In this document: piece after piece, positions 39,605 through 47,621 of the stretch
Layout: the number at the start of each line of letters is the position of its first letter
Numbering within the stretch: position 1 is the first letter of the stretch
From: JABDPF01 sp036351055
GTDB taxonomy: Bacteria > Pseudomonadota > Gammaproteobacteria > Xanthomonadales > SZUA-36
Direction of reading: 5' to 3'
NCBI GenBank assembly: GCA_036351055.1
Contig: JAZBOH010000035.1
Location: 1 to 51,206, forward strand
Length of the DNA: 51,206 bases
Translations under genes and position numbers: made by a program
The notes under the pieces: generated by a model
Databases searched by the model: none
Told to the model about the DNA's origin: nothing
What the model saw: the letters and a program-made list of their open reading frames with translations, nothing else

Positions 39605-40710
39605 GTTTTTGCCGCGAGTACGGCCCGTGGGTAGGAACCCAATACGCGGGAAAGTTTGCTGACCTTGGCCAAGTCTTCAAGGGCCAGGGCCAGGCGCGGA
39701 TCTTCCGCATGCCCTTCGACATCCACGAAAAACACGTAGGCCCACTTGCCCGCCCGCGACGGCCGCGATTCAATCCGGGTCATGTTCAGCCCGTGCACGT
39801 GAAACGGCTCCAGCAGGCTGTGCAACAGTCCAGGGCCTTCCGGGCCGGAAAGCAGGAGCGTGGTCTTGTCGTTGCCCGACGGGGCGAAAATCTCGCGGCC
39901 GATCACGAGAAAACGTGTCGTATTGTCCGGGTGGTCCTCGATATCGGCAAACAACACCGGCAGGCCATACACTTCAGCTGCAGAGCGGCCACCGATGGCG
40001 GCGGCTTCCGGTGTCGTACGCACCCGGCGCGCCGCCTCGCTGTTGCTGCTGACGGCAACCAGTTCGACCCCCGGCAAGTGCGTACGCAGCCAGTTTTTGC
40101 ACTGCGACAGCGACTGTTCGTGGGAATAGACCCGTTCGATCTGCTGCAGGCTCTTGCCCAGGGTGAGCAGGTTCTGGCGCACCCGCAGTTCGATCTCGCC
40201 GCAGATTTTCAGATCCGAGAACAGGAAGTTGTCCAGAGTGTGGCTGACGATGCCTTGGGTGGAATTCTCCACCGGCACCACGCCGAAATCGTTGTCCCCG
40301 GACTGCACCTGCTCGAAAACGTCGTCGATGGTGGGCAGGCTGGAAGTATGCACGGAATGGCCGAAATGACGGTGCACGGCCTGCTGCGTAAAGGTTCCTT
40401 CCGGCCCCAGGTAGGCCACCTTGAGGGGCTCCTGCTGGGCCAGGCAGGCCGACATGATTTCACGGAAAAGGCGCAACATCTCGCTGTCGCTCAGGGGACC
40501 CTGGTTGCGTTCCTGCACGGCCCTGAGCACCTGGGCCTCGCGCTCAGGGCGGTAATAATGAATGGCATCGCTGGCGCCGCCCTTGCTTTCCATGACACGG
40601 AAAGCCAGCCTGGCCCGCCGGTTGATCAGTTCCTGGATCTGTTCGTCGAGGCTGTCAATCTCATCACGGACTGCCGTCAGTTTCTGTTTGTCTTCGGATT
40701 TTTTATTCAA
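39601..40710 (-). CDS. pheA: Bifunctional chorismate mutase / prephenate dehydratase
   Basis: A 369-residue P-protein. Residues 10-95 are the AroQ chorismate mutase helices (LTAVRDEIDSLDEQIQELIN). Residues 100-280 are prephenate dehydratase, with VAYLGPEGTFTQQAV and the catalytic TRFLVIG. The last 85 residues are an ACT regulatory domain, with the feedback-binding ESRPSRAGKWAYVFFVD and GLLHSLLEPF. It makes phenylpyruvate and is expected to be inhibited by phenylalanine. It is the first gene of the pheA-aroA-cmk run. Confidence 0.96.
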   Translation of the reverse strand: MNKKSEDKQKLTAVRDEIDSLDEQIQELINRRARLAFRVMESKGGASDAIHYYRPEREAQVLRAVQERNQGPLSDSEMLRLFREIMSACLAQQEPLKVAYLGPEGTFTQQAVHRHFGHSVHTSSLPTIDDVFEQVQSGDNDFGVVPVENSTQGIVSHTLDNFLFSDLKICGEIELRVRQNLLTLGKSLQQIERVYSHEQSLSQCKNWLRTHLPGVELVAVSSNSEAARRVRTTPEAAAIGGRSAAEVYGLPVLFADIEDHPDNTTRFLVIGREIFAPSGNDKTTLLLSGPEGPGLLHSLLEPFHVHGLNMTRIESRPSRAGKWAYVFFVDVEGHAEDPRLALALEDLAKVSKLSRVLGSYPRAVLAAKT

Positions 40711-40808
40711 ACCTGCATTCCCGGAAAGCGTATTGGTCCAGCCAAACCATCATTGTATAACCTATTCCGGGGAAGGCATACCGCAATCAAACGCCCGTAG
40801 GCCGCGGT

Positions 40809-41651
40809 TCAGGGGCAGGCTGGCGGCGCACCGAACTCGAGCACGGTATCGGTCGCCAGAACATCACCACGACGCAGCGCCGCGGCGCGCAACCGCAGGT
40901 TGATATCGAGCGGAAGCCCGCCGGCCGCGCCCTGCCCGCCGGGCAGGCCTGCCACCAGGGCATCCAGGTCCAGTTCCCCCGCTTCCAGTTCCAGGTTCAA
41001 TGACGGCTGCTCGCGCTGCAGCAAGCAGCCCTGACCGCCAACCGACTGGCCGCCGATAACGGCCGCAAAGCGATCGAAACGGACCAGACCCGGCAGGTAC
41101 TGGAGGTCGCCATCCAGTTCAATGGCCTGCCGGTCCTCGGCAGCCCAGGTCAGGTCGAGCCCGACCCGGGTTTGCGCCGGCTTCCAATTGAAGCTGCCTT
41201 CAACCCTGCCCAGCCAGCCGAGGTCGATTTCAATGCCCGTGTCACGGCCGGGGGCGAAACCGCTGATACCGAAGGCCGGAATGGCGAAACGCGCGCCACC
41301 GCGCGCGCCCAGCACGAGCTTCTGAAGTTTCAGATGATTGACTTCCAGTTCTTTGCGCAACAGCGGCCCGAGCGCGAGTTCCGCCTCAAACAGTTGGCTC
41401 GTCGCAATCGCCTCGCCCGTGCCTCGATCCAGGGCGGTCAGGCTGGTGCCACGGACGCCGGGAAGCGGCAGAAACATGATGTCGAAATCCCCGTCCAGGC
41501 GCACCGGCAGACCGGCCGTGTCGCTCAGTGCACTTTCTATCGCGCGCCGCCCAGCGGCCGACTCGAGCCAGTATTCGGCCGCCAAGTAAGAAAACACCAG
41601 CAACAACAACAGCGCCGCCGGCAGCAAGAGCAAAACACGCCGAAGTTTCAT
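40809..41651 (-). CDS. Short AsmA-like protein (N-terminal domain only)
   Basis: A 280-residue protein with an N-terminal membrane anchor (VLLLLPAALLLLLVFSYLAA). The next 80 residues resemble the AsmA family N-terminus (GRRAIESALSDTAGLPVRL, LPGVRGTSLTAL), which form periplasmic lipid-carrying bridges. Full AsmA proteins are 600 residues or more, so this is a minimal or degenerate member. The ATG at 41651 follows GGAGGT. A GTG further upstream gives six more residues. The protein ends abruptly in GAPPACP. Confidence 0.6.
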   Translation of the reverse strand: MKLRRVLLLLPAALLLLLVFSYLAAEYWLESAAGRRAIESALSDTAGLPVRLDGDFDIMFLPLPGVRGTSLTALDRGTGEAIATSQLFEAELALGPLLRKELEVNHLKLQKLVLGARGGARFAIPAFGISGFAPGRDTGIEIDLGWLGRVEGSFNWKPAQTRVGLDLTWAAEDRQAIELDGDLQYLPGLVRFDRFAAVIGGQSVGGQGCLLQREQPSLNLELEAGELDLDALVAGLPGGQGAAGGLPLDINLRLRAAALRRGDVLATDTVLEFGAPPACP

Positions 41652-41728
41652 GCGACCTCCCTGCGGCACTGGAACCTGTCGTCCGCCCCGTCTAAACTGG
41701 ACGGCTTCGAGGACAGCGGAACCGTTCC

Positions 41729-42022
41729 ATGTCGAACATTGATATGCATGCCCACCATTCGATGAAACACGAAGAAGCCAAGTCGGCGGCCGATCGCCTG
41801 GCGGCTGACCTGGCGCGGAAATTCGACATCGACTATGCCTGGAGCGGTGATCACATTCATTTCGAAAGGCCTGGGGTGGACGGAACCATCACCGTACGGG
41901 ACAGTGAAATCCGGATCAAGGCCCGGCTCGGCCTGGTGCTGATGTTCTTGAAAGGCCGCATCGAACAGGAAATCGTTTCCTACCTCACGGAACACTTCAA
42001 CTGCACCTTTCCCGGAGCCTGA
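41729..42022 (+). CDS. Polyhydroxyalkanoic acid system family protein
   Basis: A 97-residue protein matching the PHA_gran_rgn family: HSMKHEEAKSAADRLAADLA then FDIDYAWSGDHIHFERPGVDG. Family members lie near PHA synthesis genes and are thought to work at storage granules, but the molecular role is unknown. It is convergent with the FFLEELY-type gene, and their 3' ends overlap by 26 bases. Confidence 0.85.
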   Translation: MSNIDMHAHHSMKHEEAKSAADRLAADLARKFDIDYAWSGDHIHFERPGVDGTITVRDSEIRIKARLGLVLMFLKGRIEQEIVSYLTEHFNCTFPGA

Positions 42023-42716
42023 AAGGGTCCGGATCACCGGCGAACAGGCGTTCCATGGCCCCCCACTCCCGCCGGTAAATCGTGTCGACAAAATAGTCCG
42101 GGTCTTTCAGGGCCCGGAATGAGTCGAGACCGGACTCGAGGAACTCCTGTAGCCGGCCGAACCCGGCGGCGTGCGCCGGCCCGCGCAGCATGCGCAACAG
42201 GTAATTGACAACGGATTTTCTTACCAGTTTGTTCAGGTCACGACCAATCTTGGGAAACAACTCTATCTGGCGTTCACGGCCAATGCGGTCACTGCTGGCG
42301 AGGTAGACACGGCAATAAGACACCATGTCAATCTCGTCCACGCCTTGCCGCGCCATGTAATCCGCCATCTTGAAGTCGTACTCGAGACTGATCGCCTGCA
42401 ACTCGAATGCTTCAGCCAGCGCTACCAGGGCTTTGTCGGGGAGAAAACGGACCATGATCGGCATCACGCGGCCCATTTCCTGGTCCCTTTCCCGGAAATC
42501 CAGGCCACCGTAGAGGTCGGAAACAAAAAATTCGACCGCGTGACGATAGCCCTCTTGCTGGTACAGGTCGCTGAACGTGGTGGTCAGGCGATCCAACTGC
42601 CACGACTGCAGGGTTTCAAACTGTCTCAGCGGAAATTCCGGCGCCCGGGTTTTTTCGGCCAGTCCATGGTTCCTGGCCAGCATGTGCCGGAGCAGGTCCG
42701 CTCCCGGTTTTTTCAT
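41997..42716 (-). CDS. FFLEELY-motif-type conserved protein
   Basis: A 239-residue soluble, mostly helical protein. The segment HAVEFFVSDLYGGLDFRERD matches the pattern FFLEELYxxxDFxxRD of an uncharacterised proteobacterial family, and QSWQLDRLTTTFSDLYQQ precedes it. The protein has no known activity. It is the last gene of a run with the peroxiredoxin and fatty acyl-CoA reductase genes upstream (17 and 9 base gaps), so all three are probably cotranscribed from the FAR promoter. Confidence 0.65.
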   Translation of the reverse strand: MKKPGADLLRHMLARNHGLAEKTRAPEFPLRQFETLQSWQLDRLTTTFSDLYQQEGYRHAVEFFVSDLYGGLDFRERDQEMGRVMPIMVRFLPDKALVALAEAFELQAISLEYDFKMADYMARQGVDEIDMVSYCRVYLASSDRIGRERQIELFPKIGRDLNKLVRKSVVNYLLRMLRGPAHAAGFGRLQEFLESGLDSFRALKDPDYFVDTIYRREWGAMERLFAGDPDPFRLRERCS

Positions 42717-42733
42717 AGCCGCCCCTCACTCTG

Positions 42734-43180
42734 TCAGGCGATTGCAGAAATGGCCTCCAGCAATTCTTCACGTTTGCGCCGGAATACGGCAACCGACTCG
42801 ACGTGCCGGTAACGGATCACGCCTTGCTCGTCCACCAGGAACACCGAACGCTTCATACCGAGCATGCCCTTGCTGTCGTATTGCGCCGCCACCGACAGGT
42901 CCGGGTCGCTTAGCAGCGTGAAAGGCAGATCGTGTTTCTCGCGGAACTTGCGGTGTGACTCGCCGCTGTCGCCACTGATACCAACCACGCTGACCCCGAG
43001 GCCCTCGAAGGCTTCGATCCCGTCGCGGTAATCGCACAGCTGGCGCGTGCATACCGGCGTGTCGTCACCCGGGTAAAATACCAGCAGGATTTTCTCACCC
43101 AGATGTTGCTCGAGTTCAAAGGTTTCACCCTGGTCATCCTGCAGCGCGAACAGCGGCGCCTTGTCTCCCGTATTCAACAT
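42734..43180 (-). CDS. Peroxiredoxin, BCP/PrxQ type
   Basis: A 148-residue thioredoxin-fold peroxidase. The active-site block is YPGDDTPVCTRQLCDYRD, with the peroxidatic Cys in TPVC and a second Cys five residues later that can act as resolving Cys, as in atypical 2-Cys PrxQ enzymes. It reduces hydroperoxides using thioredoxin. It lies 9 bases after the fatty acyl-CoA reductase gene, perhaps protecting unsaturated lipids, which is inference. Confidence 0.9.
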   Translation of the reverse strand: MLNTGDKAPLFALQDDQGETFELEQHLGEKILLVFYPGDDTPVCTRQLCDYRDGIEAFEGLGVSVVGISGDSGESHRKFREKHDLPFTLLSDPDLSVAAQYDSKGMLGMKRSVFLVDEQGVIRYRHVESVAVFRRKREELLEAISAIA

Positions 43181-43189
43181 GTTTGCTCC

Positions 43190-45172
43190 CTACCAGTGGA
43201 TGCCGCGCATCAGGCTGGCAAAAGCGACCTGTTCCTGCGAGGCTTCTGCCTGGTGATCTTTGACGCCTTTTGCCGCGGCCGAATCCGGAAACATCCGGAA
43301 CGCGCTGTTCATGATGATCTCCGCCACTTTCGGCGCCACCGAGTGCAGCACCTGGGCGAAAATCCCGAGCCGCGTGGCAATCCGCTGCGGCTTGTAGATC
43401 ACCGCCTGCTTGACCATCGCGGCGGCTTCTTCCGGCGAAATGGTTGGTACGTTATCGTACATCTTGGTCGGCGCAATCATCGGTGTACGCACCAGCGGCA
43501 TATTGATCGTGGTAAAACTCACGCCGGTGTCGCTGAACTCGGCCGAGGCGCAGCGCGAGAACGCGTCAAGCGCCGCCTTTGACGAGACATAGGCGGAAAA
43601 ACGCGGCGCGTTGGACAGCACCCCGATGGAAGAGATATTGATGATATGTCCCTTGTGCCTCTTTTCCATCACCGGCAGCACGCCCATAATCATGCGCAGG
43701 CTGCCGAAATAATTGACGTCCATGCAGCGCTCGAAATCGTGGAATCGGTCATAGGACGACGCGATGCCGCGGCGTATCGAACGGCCTGCGCTGTTGACCA
43801 GCACTTCCACGTTGCCCATCTCCTTGTTGATTTTCTTGACCGCGGCGCTGACCGAATCCGTGTCGGTGACGTCAGCAGAGAACGCCCTGGCCTCGCCACC
43901 GTCCTCGGTGATTTCTTTCACCGTGAGGGCAAGTTTTTCAGGGTCGCGCGCTACCAGGGCCACCTTCGCCCCGGCCTGCGCCATCATCACGGCGGTCGCC
44001 TGCCCGATACCGGAAGAGCCGCCCGTGATCACCACGACCTTGCCTTCGACATGTCCGCGCAGGCTGCGATCGATGAACAGGTCGGGATCAAGGTTACGTT
44101 CCCAGTAGTCCCACAGGCGCCAGGCGTAATCCTCCAGCGGCGGCACGCGGATGCCGCTGCCTTTGAGCAGGCGCTGCGTATCGCGCGCGTCAAACTTGGT
44201 CGGGTAATTGATGAACTTCATCACGTCGGGAGGCATGCCCAGGTCGTTGAGCACATGGCGGTAAATCCGGCGTACCGGCGGCAGCATCATCATGCCCTGC
44301 TTCACCGTCGACGGGATGAAATTGAACATCCGGGCATCGAAACGCATGCTCATCTGCGGCGCGTGCCCGGCCTGAGCAAAGATATTAAGGACATTCCCGA
44401 TACGTTTGGGCTTGGGGTCGGTCAGGTGGAAACACTTGCCGTCCTGCCGCGGCAGGTGGGCGATATGGTCCATCGCCTTGACCACGAAATCCACCGGTAC
44501 AATATTGATCCGGCCGCCTTCGAGGCCGATGGCCGGCATCCACGGCGGCAGGGTCTTGCGGAGTTTCTGGATCAGCTTGAAAAAGTAATAGGGCCCGTCG
44601 ATCTTGTCGATCTCACCGGTTTCCGAGTTACCCACCACGATGCCTGGGCGATAGACGCGCCAGGGTATCTTGCACTCGTTACGAACCACGCCCTCGGATT
44701 CGTGCTTGGTGCGGAAATACGCGTTATCCAGCCCCATCGCCTCGTCGAACATGTCCTCGGTAAATATGCCCGGGTACAGGCCGGCCGCCGCAATTGAACT
44801 GACGTGGTGAAAACGTCCGGCCTTGATCGCCGCCGCCAGGCGCACCGCGTTGCGGGTGCCGCCAACGTTAGCCGCTTCCTGTGACGCCGCGTCCGCCTTC
44901 AGATCGTAAATCGCGCCGGAGTGAAAAAAATGCCGGACTTTACCCTGCAGTTCCTTGCGCATCTTGGGGCCAATGCCCAGGTAGGGCCGGGTCAGGTCCC
45001 CGGTGACCGGAACGATACGGGACGCCGCTTTCCCGGCCCGAAGTTGCAGTTTTTCCAGTTTTTCTTCCGAACCCTTGCGCACCAAGACGTAAACCTGCCC
45101 CCTGCGTTTGAGTAGAAGCTCGATAAGGTTCTGGCCGATAAACCCGGTGCCGCCCGTGACGAAATAACTCAT
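43190..45172 (-). CDS. Fatty acyl-CoA reductase, two-domain (Maqu_2507-like)
   Basis: A 660-residue protein made of two fused SDR domains. The N-terminal extended SDR has TGGTGFIG (6-13), HHVSSIAAAGLYPGIF and the Tyr/Lys pair in YFRTKHESEG. The C-terminal classical SDR has TGGSSGIG (near 385), NSAGRSIRRG and YVSSKAAL. Order, length and the end VAFASLMRGIHW match the Marinobacter bifunctional fatty acyl-CoA reductase, which makes fatty alcohols from acyl-CoA via the aldehyde for wax esters. GGAGG precedes the ATG. It is divergent from the acyl-CoA-binding protein gene. Confidence 0.9.
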   Translation of the reverse strand: MSYFVTGGTGFIGQNLIELLLKRRGQVYVLVRKGSEEKLEKLQLRAGKAASRIVPVTGDLTRPYLGIGPKMRKELQGKVRHFFHSGAIYDLKADAASQEAANVGGTRNAVRLAAAIKAGRFHHVSSIAAAGLYPGIFTEDMFDEAMGLDNAYFRTKHESEGVVRNECKIPWRVYRPGIVVGNSETGEIDKIDGPYYFFKLIQKLRKTLPPWMPAIGLEGGRINIVPVDFVVKAMDHIAHLPRQDGKCFHLTDPKPKRIGNVLNIFAQAGHAPQMSMRFDARMFNFIPSTVKQGMMMLPPVRRIYRHVLNDLGMPPDVMKFINYPTKFDARDTQRLLKGSGIRVPPLEDYAWRLWDYWERNLDPDLFIDRSLRGHVEGKVVVITGGSSGIGQATAVMMAQAGAKVALVARDPEKLALTVKEITEDGGEARAFSADVTDTDSVSAAVKKINKEMGNVEVLVNSAGRSIRRGIASSYDRFHDFERCMDVNYFGSLRMIMGVLPVMEKRHKGHIINISSIGVLSNAPRFSAYVSSKAALDAFSRCASAEFSDTGVSFTTINMPLVRTPMIAPTKMYDNVPTISPEEAAAMVKQAVIYKPQRIATRLGIFAQVLHSVAPKVAEIIMNSAFRMFPDSAAAKGVKDHQAEASQEQVAFASLMRGIHW

Positions 45173-45227
45173 GCTCTATGCCTCCAGGATGAGGTGGAAT
45201 CCGGTGTGAACGCCCAACAAGCTGCTT

Positions 45228-45240
45228 GAATGTGACATTC
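45228..45240. promoter_or_regulatory. Candidate operator between FAR and acyl-CoA-binding protein genes
   Basis: GAATGTGACATTC is a perfect 13-base palindrome in the 153-base divergent gap. It is flanked by a wider inverted pair, GAATCCGG (45197-45204) and CCGGATTC (45240-45247). Either could bind the TetR-type regulator encoded next door. This is inferred from symmetry and position only. Confidence 0.35.
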
Positions 45241-45325
45241 CGGATTCTGATTCTGATCGTGATAGGATCATAGCAGAACAGCGTGCTGTTGCTAGCGCGC
45301 GATAAACTGACGGGAGAAAACCACC

Positions 45326-45589
45326 ATGAGCGAACTCAAGGAACAGTTCGAAAAAGCCGCCGTTGCCGTAAAGTCGCTGACCGAAAGGCCGGACGACAAT
45401 ACCATGCTGCAACTTTATGCCCTCTACAAGCAGGGCTCGTCCGGTGACGTCTCCGGCCCGAAGCCTGGCTTCTTCGATTTTGTCGGCTCGGCCAAGTACG
45501 AAGCCTGGGGAAAACTGGCCGGCACGAGCGCGCAGGAAGCTCAGCAGCAGTACATCAAGCTGGTGACCAAGCTGGGCGTCGAAGTCTAG
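45326..45589 (+). CDS. Acyl-CoA-binding protein
   Basis: An 87-residue four-helix ACBP. LKEQFEKAAVAVKSLTERP, the core LQLYALYKQGSSGDV, KPGFFDFVGSAKYEAWGKL and the final QQQYIKLVTKLG match the family. It holds long-chain acyl-CoA in the cytoplasm. The ATG follows GGGAG. It is divergent from the fatty acyl-CoA reductase gene and 4 bases ahead of a TetR regulator. A role in feeding acyl-CoA to the reductase is inference. Confidence 0.94.
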   Translation: MSELKEQFEKAAVAVKSLTERPDDNTMLQLYALYKQGSSGDVSGPKPGFFDFVGSAKYEAWGKLAGTSAQEAQQQYIKLVTKLGVEV

Positions 45590-45593
45590 GAAA

Positions 45594-46241
45594 GTGGCGC
45601 GCCGCGATACCAGGGAACTGATCCTGGGCACCAGCCTGCTGCTGTTCAATGCGTACGGCGAGCCCAACGTCACGACCAACCAGATCGCGGACGAGGCGGA
45701 CATCAGCCCGGGCAACCTGTATTACCATTTCCGCAGCAAGGACGACATCGTCATCGAGTTGTTCAAGCGTTTCCTGGCGCGGTTCCAGCCGCTGATCGAG
45801 ATTCCGGACAACGTACTGTTCAGTACCGACGACCTGTGGTTCCAGATGCACCTGAGCTTTGAGCTCAAGGGAGAATTCCGTTTCCTGTACCGCAACCTGG
45901 CCGACCTGAAGGCCCGCATCCCGGATCTTGATCGCGCCATGCGCGGCTTGCTGGCGCGCGAACGCCAGGCCGCCGCCAACTCGCTCAACGGTCTGGAACA
46001 GGCCGGTGTGCTCGATATTCCCGCCATGCAGAAGGAACTGCTGACGGACAGCCTCTTGCTTGCGCTGACCTACTGGATTCCCTTTGCCGACCTGCAGGAT
46101 GCCCGCGGACTCAACGACAGTTCCGCCCAGGTAAATGCCATCGCCCGCGTGCTGATGCAGGTCGCCCCCTACCTGAAAGAACCCGAAAAGTCCCGCATCA
46201 CCGAAATCGCCCACCGCTACCTGGAAAAAACCGGATTGTAA
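45594..46241 (+). CDS. TetR/AcrR family transcriptional regulator
   Basis: A 215-residue regulator starting at GTG 45594. The N-terminal helix-turn-helix is TNQIADEADISPGNLYYHFRSKDDIV, read here as TNQIADEADISPGNLYYHF (residues 28-46). The ligand-binding half is unrelated to families I know by sequence. It is 4 bases after the ACBP gene, so the pair is one transcript that likely includes a self-regulatory loop. The likely targets are the divergent FAR and ACBP promoters, with acyl-CoA as an attractive ligand, but that is not proved. Confidence 0.88.
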   Translation: MARRDTRELILGTSLLLFNAYGEPNVTTNQIADEADISPGNLYYHFRSKDDIVIELFKRFLARFQPLIEIPDNVLFSTDDLWFQMHLSFELKGEFRFLYRNLADLKARIPDLDRAMRGLLARERQAAANSLNGLEQAGVLDIPAMQKELLTDSLLLALTYWIPFADLQDARGLNDSSAQVNAIARVLMQVAPYLKEPEKSRITEIAHRYLEKTGL

Positions 46242-46242
46242 C

Positions 46243-46286
46243 AGCGAGCCTTGCTCGCGATTGTTGAGAGAGCGGCCTTGGCCGCA
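46243..46286. repeat. Two small REP-like hairpins after the TetR gene
   Basis: GCGAGCCTTGCTCGC (46244-46258) and GCGGCCTTGGCCGC (46272-46285) are two short palindromes separated by 13 bases, starting just after the TetR stop. They resemble diverged REP units and could form a double stem-loop in the 3' end of the transcript. Confidence 0.6.
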
Positions 46287-46432
46287 ATAGAAGTTTCGGC
46301 ATATTTGGCAGGGTCACGGTACCGAGTCACGCCGACCGGGAAACCATCCCCTGCCCGGGTTCATGGCCAGCGGTCGCTTCCCTGCTCCCACGCACTACGG
46401 CACTCCAGGAGCGCTTCTATATTCGCCCAAAC

Positions 46433-46481
46433 AAAAGGGGCCGGATACATTTTCCGCCAATAAATGTATCCGGCCCCTTTT
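46433..46481. repeat. Palindromic repeat C1 (GGGGCC form)
   Basis: AAAAGGGGCCGGATACATTT and its exact complement form 20-base arms around a 9-base loop. It lies in the convergent gap between tetR and phasin, ends in a T-run, and may act as a two-way terminator. Confidence 0.88.
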
Positions 46482-46576
46482 TCAGAAATGCACCACCGGC
46501 ATCGGCCAGAGTTCACGTGGTGCTGTTTTCACGCGCTTTTCAGGGTGAATTACGGTAAAAACGATCAAAGGTCAAT

Positions 46577-46625
46577 AAAAGGTACCGGATACATTTTTCC
46601 CTGATTAATGTATCCGGTACCTTTT
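46577..46625. repeat. Palindromic repeat C2 (GGTACC form)
   Basis: AAAAGGTACCGGATACATT and its exact complement form 19-base arms around an 11-base loop; total length 49, as C1. It lies 95 bases after C1 in the same convergent gap. Confidence 0.88.
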
Positions 46626-46717
46626 AGGAGCAGGCAGGGAGTGGTTCTCCAGGCGCGGTGACTCGGAGCCGCGACCGGGTTCATGAGGGAGAACTTTGGA
46701 GGAACTTTTGTAACCCC

Positions 46718-46744
46718 AAAAAAGAGGCCGGCGGGGTGCCGGCC
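46718..46744 (-). terminator. Intrinsic terminator of the phasin gene
   Basis: On the minus strand, GGCCGGC, loop ACCCC, GCCGGCC, then TC and a run of six T lie 41 bases after the phasin stop. Confidence 0.88.
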
Positions 46745-46784
46745 AAAAGAGGGATAAATCGTGAATAACTGTAAAGCGGGGTGA

Positions 46785-47543
46785 TCAGCCTGCTTCAGGC
46801 GCCTCGGGGGCTGCCTTCGGCTCTTCTTTCTTGATGACCGCCTTCTTGACCGCCGCTTTCTTGGCAACCGGCTTCTTGACTGCTGCCTTCTTGGCTACAG
46901 GCTTTTTGACCGCGGCTTTTTTAGCTACGGGCTTCTTGGCTGCAGGTTTCTTTGCCACAGGCTTTTTGGCCGGAGCAGGTTTGGCTTCCTTTTCCAGCGA
47001 AGAAACCTTGCGTGACAGGGCCTGCACACGCTTGTTCAGTGCGTCGATATCATCGCGGCTGGGGATACCCAGGCGATTCAGTACACCGGAAACGCGCTCT
47101 TCGAAAAAGCCTTCCAGCTTGTCCCAATTCTGCGTGGCCTGCTTCTCAACGTCCTTGCCCTTGGACAGGACGGGCTCAAAACGGCTTTCGACTTCGTTGC
47201 GGATATCACCGGCGCGGGATTCGACTTCACCGCGAAACTCGGACACGGCGGAGTCGACCTCGGTCTTGAATTCGTTGACACGGGATTCGATCTCTTCGCG
47301 GATATCGCCAAAAGCGCCTTCCAGGTCCTTGCGCGCCTTCTTCTCGATCTTGCTGCCTTCTTTCACCAGCTGATCGAACAGTTTGTTGCCGCGATCCACG
47401 ACCTTCACGCCTTCTTCCTGCACATAGCTCATGGCGCCCAGACCGGCAAGCCAGAGTTCGCGGGCAGAATCAACAACAGGGTTGTCAGCCTTGCGGGCGG
47501 CGGGTTTACGTTGTACTTTCTTTTTCAGTTTCTTCGTGGCCAT
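46785..47543 (-). CDS. Phasin (PhaF/PhaI-like) with lysine-alanine-proline histone-like tail
   Basis: A 252-residue granule-associated protein. Residues 20-100 are the phasin domain (NPVVDSARELWLAGLGAMSY, VKEGSKIEKKARKD). A coiled coil of Glu/Val/Arg-rich repeats follows (100-185). The last 65 residues are repeated (A/V)KKPVAKKA units as in PhaF and AlgP, which bind DNA non-specifically. Phasins coat PHA granules and PhaF distributes them to daughter cells. The ATG at 47543 follows AAAGGAG. A terminator lies downstream. No PHA synthase is in the window. Confidence 0.88.
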   Translation of the reverse strand: MATKKLKKKVQRKPAARKADNPVVDSARELWLAGLGAMSYVQEEGVKVVDRGNKLFDQLVKEGSKIEKKARKDLEGAFGDIREEIESRVNEFKTEVDSAVSEFRGEVESRAGDIRNEVESRFEPVLSKGKDVEKQATQNWDKLEGFFEERVSGVLNRLGIPSRDDIDALNKRVQALSRKVSSLEKEAKPAPAKKPVAKKPAAKKPVAKKAAVKKPVAKKAAVKKPVAKKAAVKKAVIKKEEPKAAPEAPEAG

Positions 47544-47621
47544 TTCGATCTCCTTTACACGGGGTTGTTTCCATTCGATGGTCTGTATTCTAGGTATCCG
47601 GATTAGAGTAATCACACTAAT

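Larger units (their letters stand above)
46312..46677. repeat. Imperfect inverted repeat enclosing two family C palindromes
   Basis: The 45 bases at 46312-46356 match the reverse complement of 46633-46677 at about 33 positions; the best-conserved parts are CCGAGTCAC and CCCTGCC. The pair bounds a roughly 366-base non-coding segment that holds both family C palindromes. It could be the worn ends of a mobile element or a duplicated inverted region. Confidence 0.4.

Noticed and set aside
38381..40800. Long plus-strand open frames opposite aroA and pheA (417 and 482 codons)
   Set aside because: Both are shadows of clear biosynthetic genes; the translations are rich in Arg, His and Gln and match nothing.
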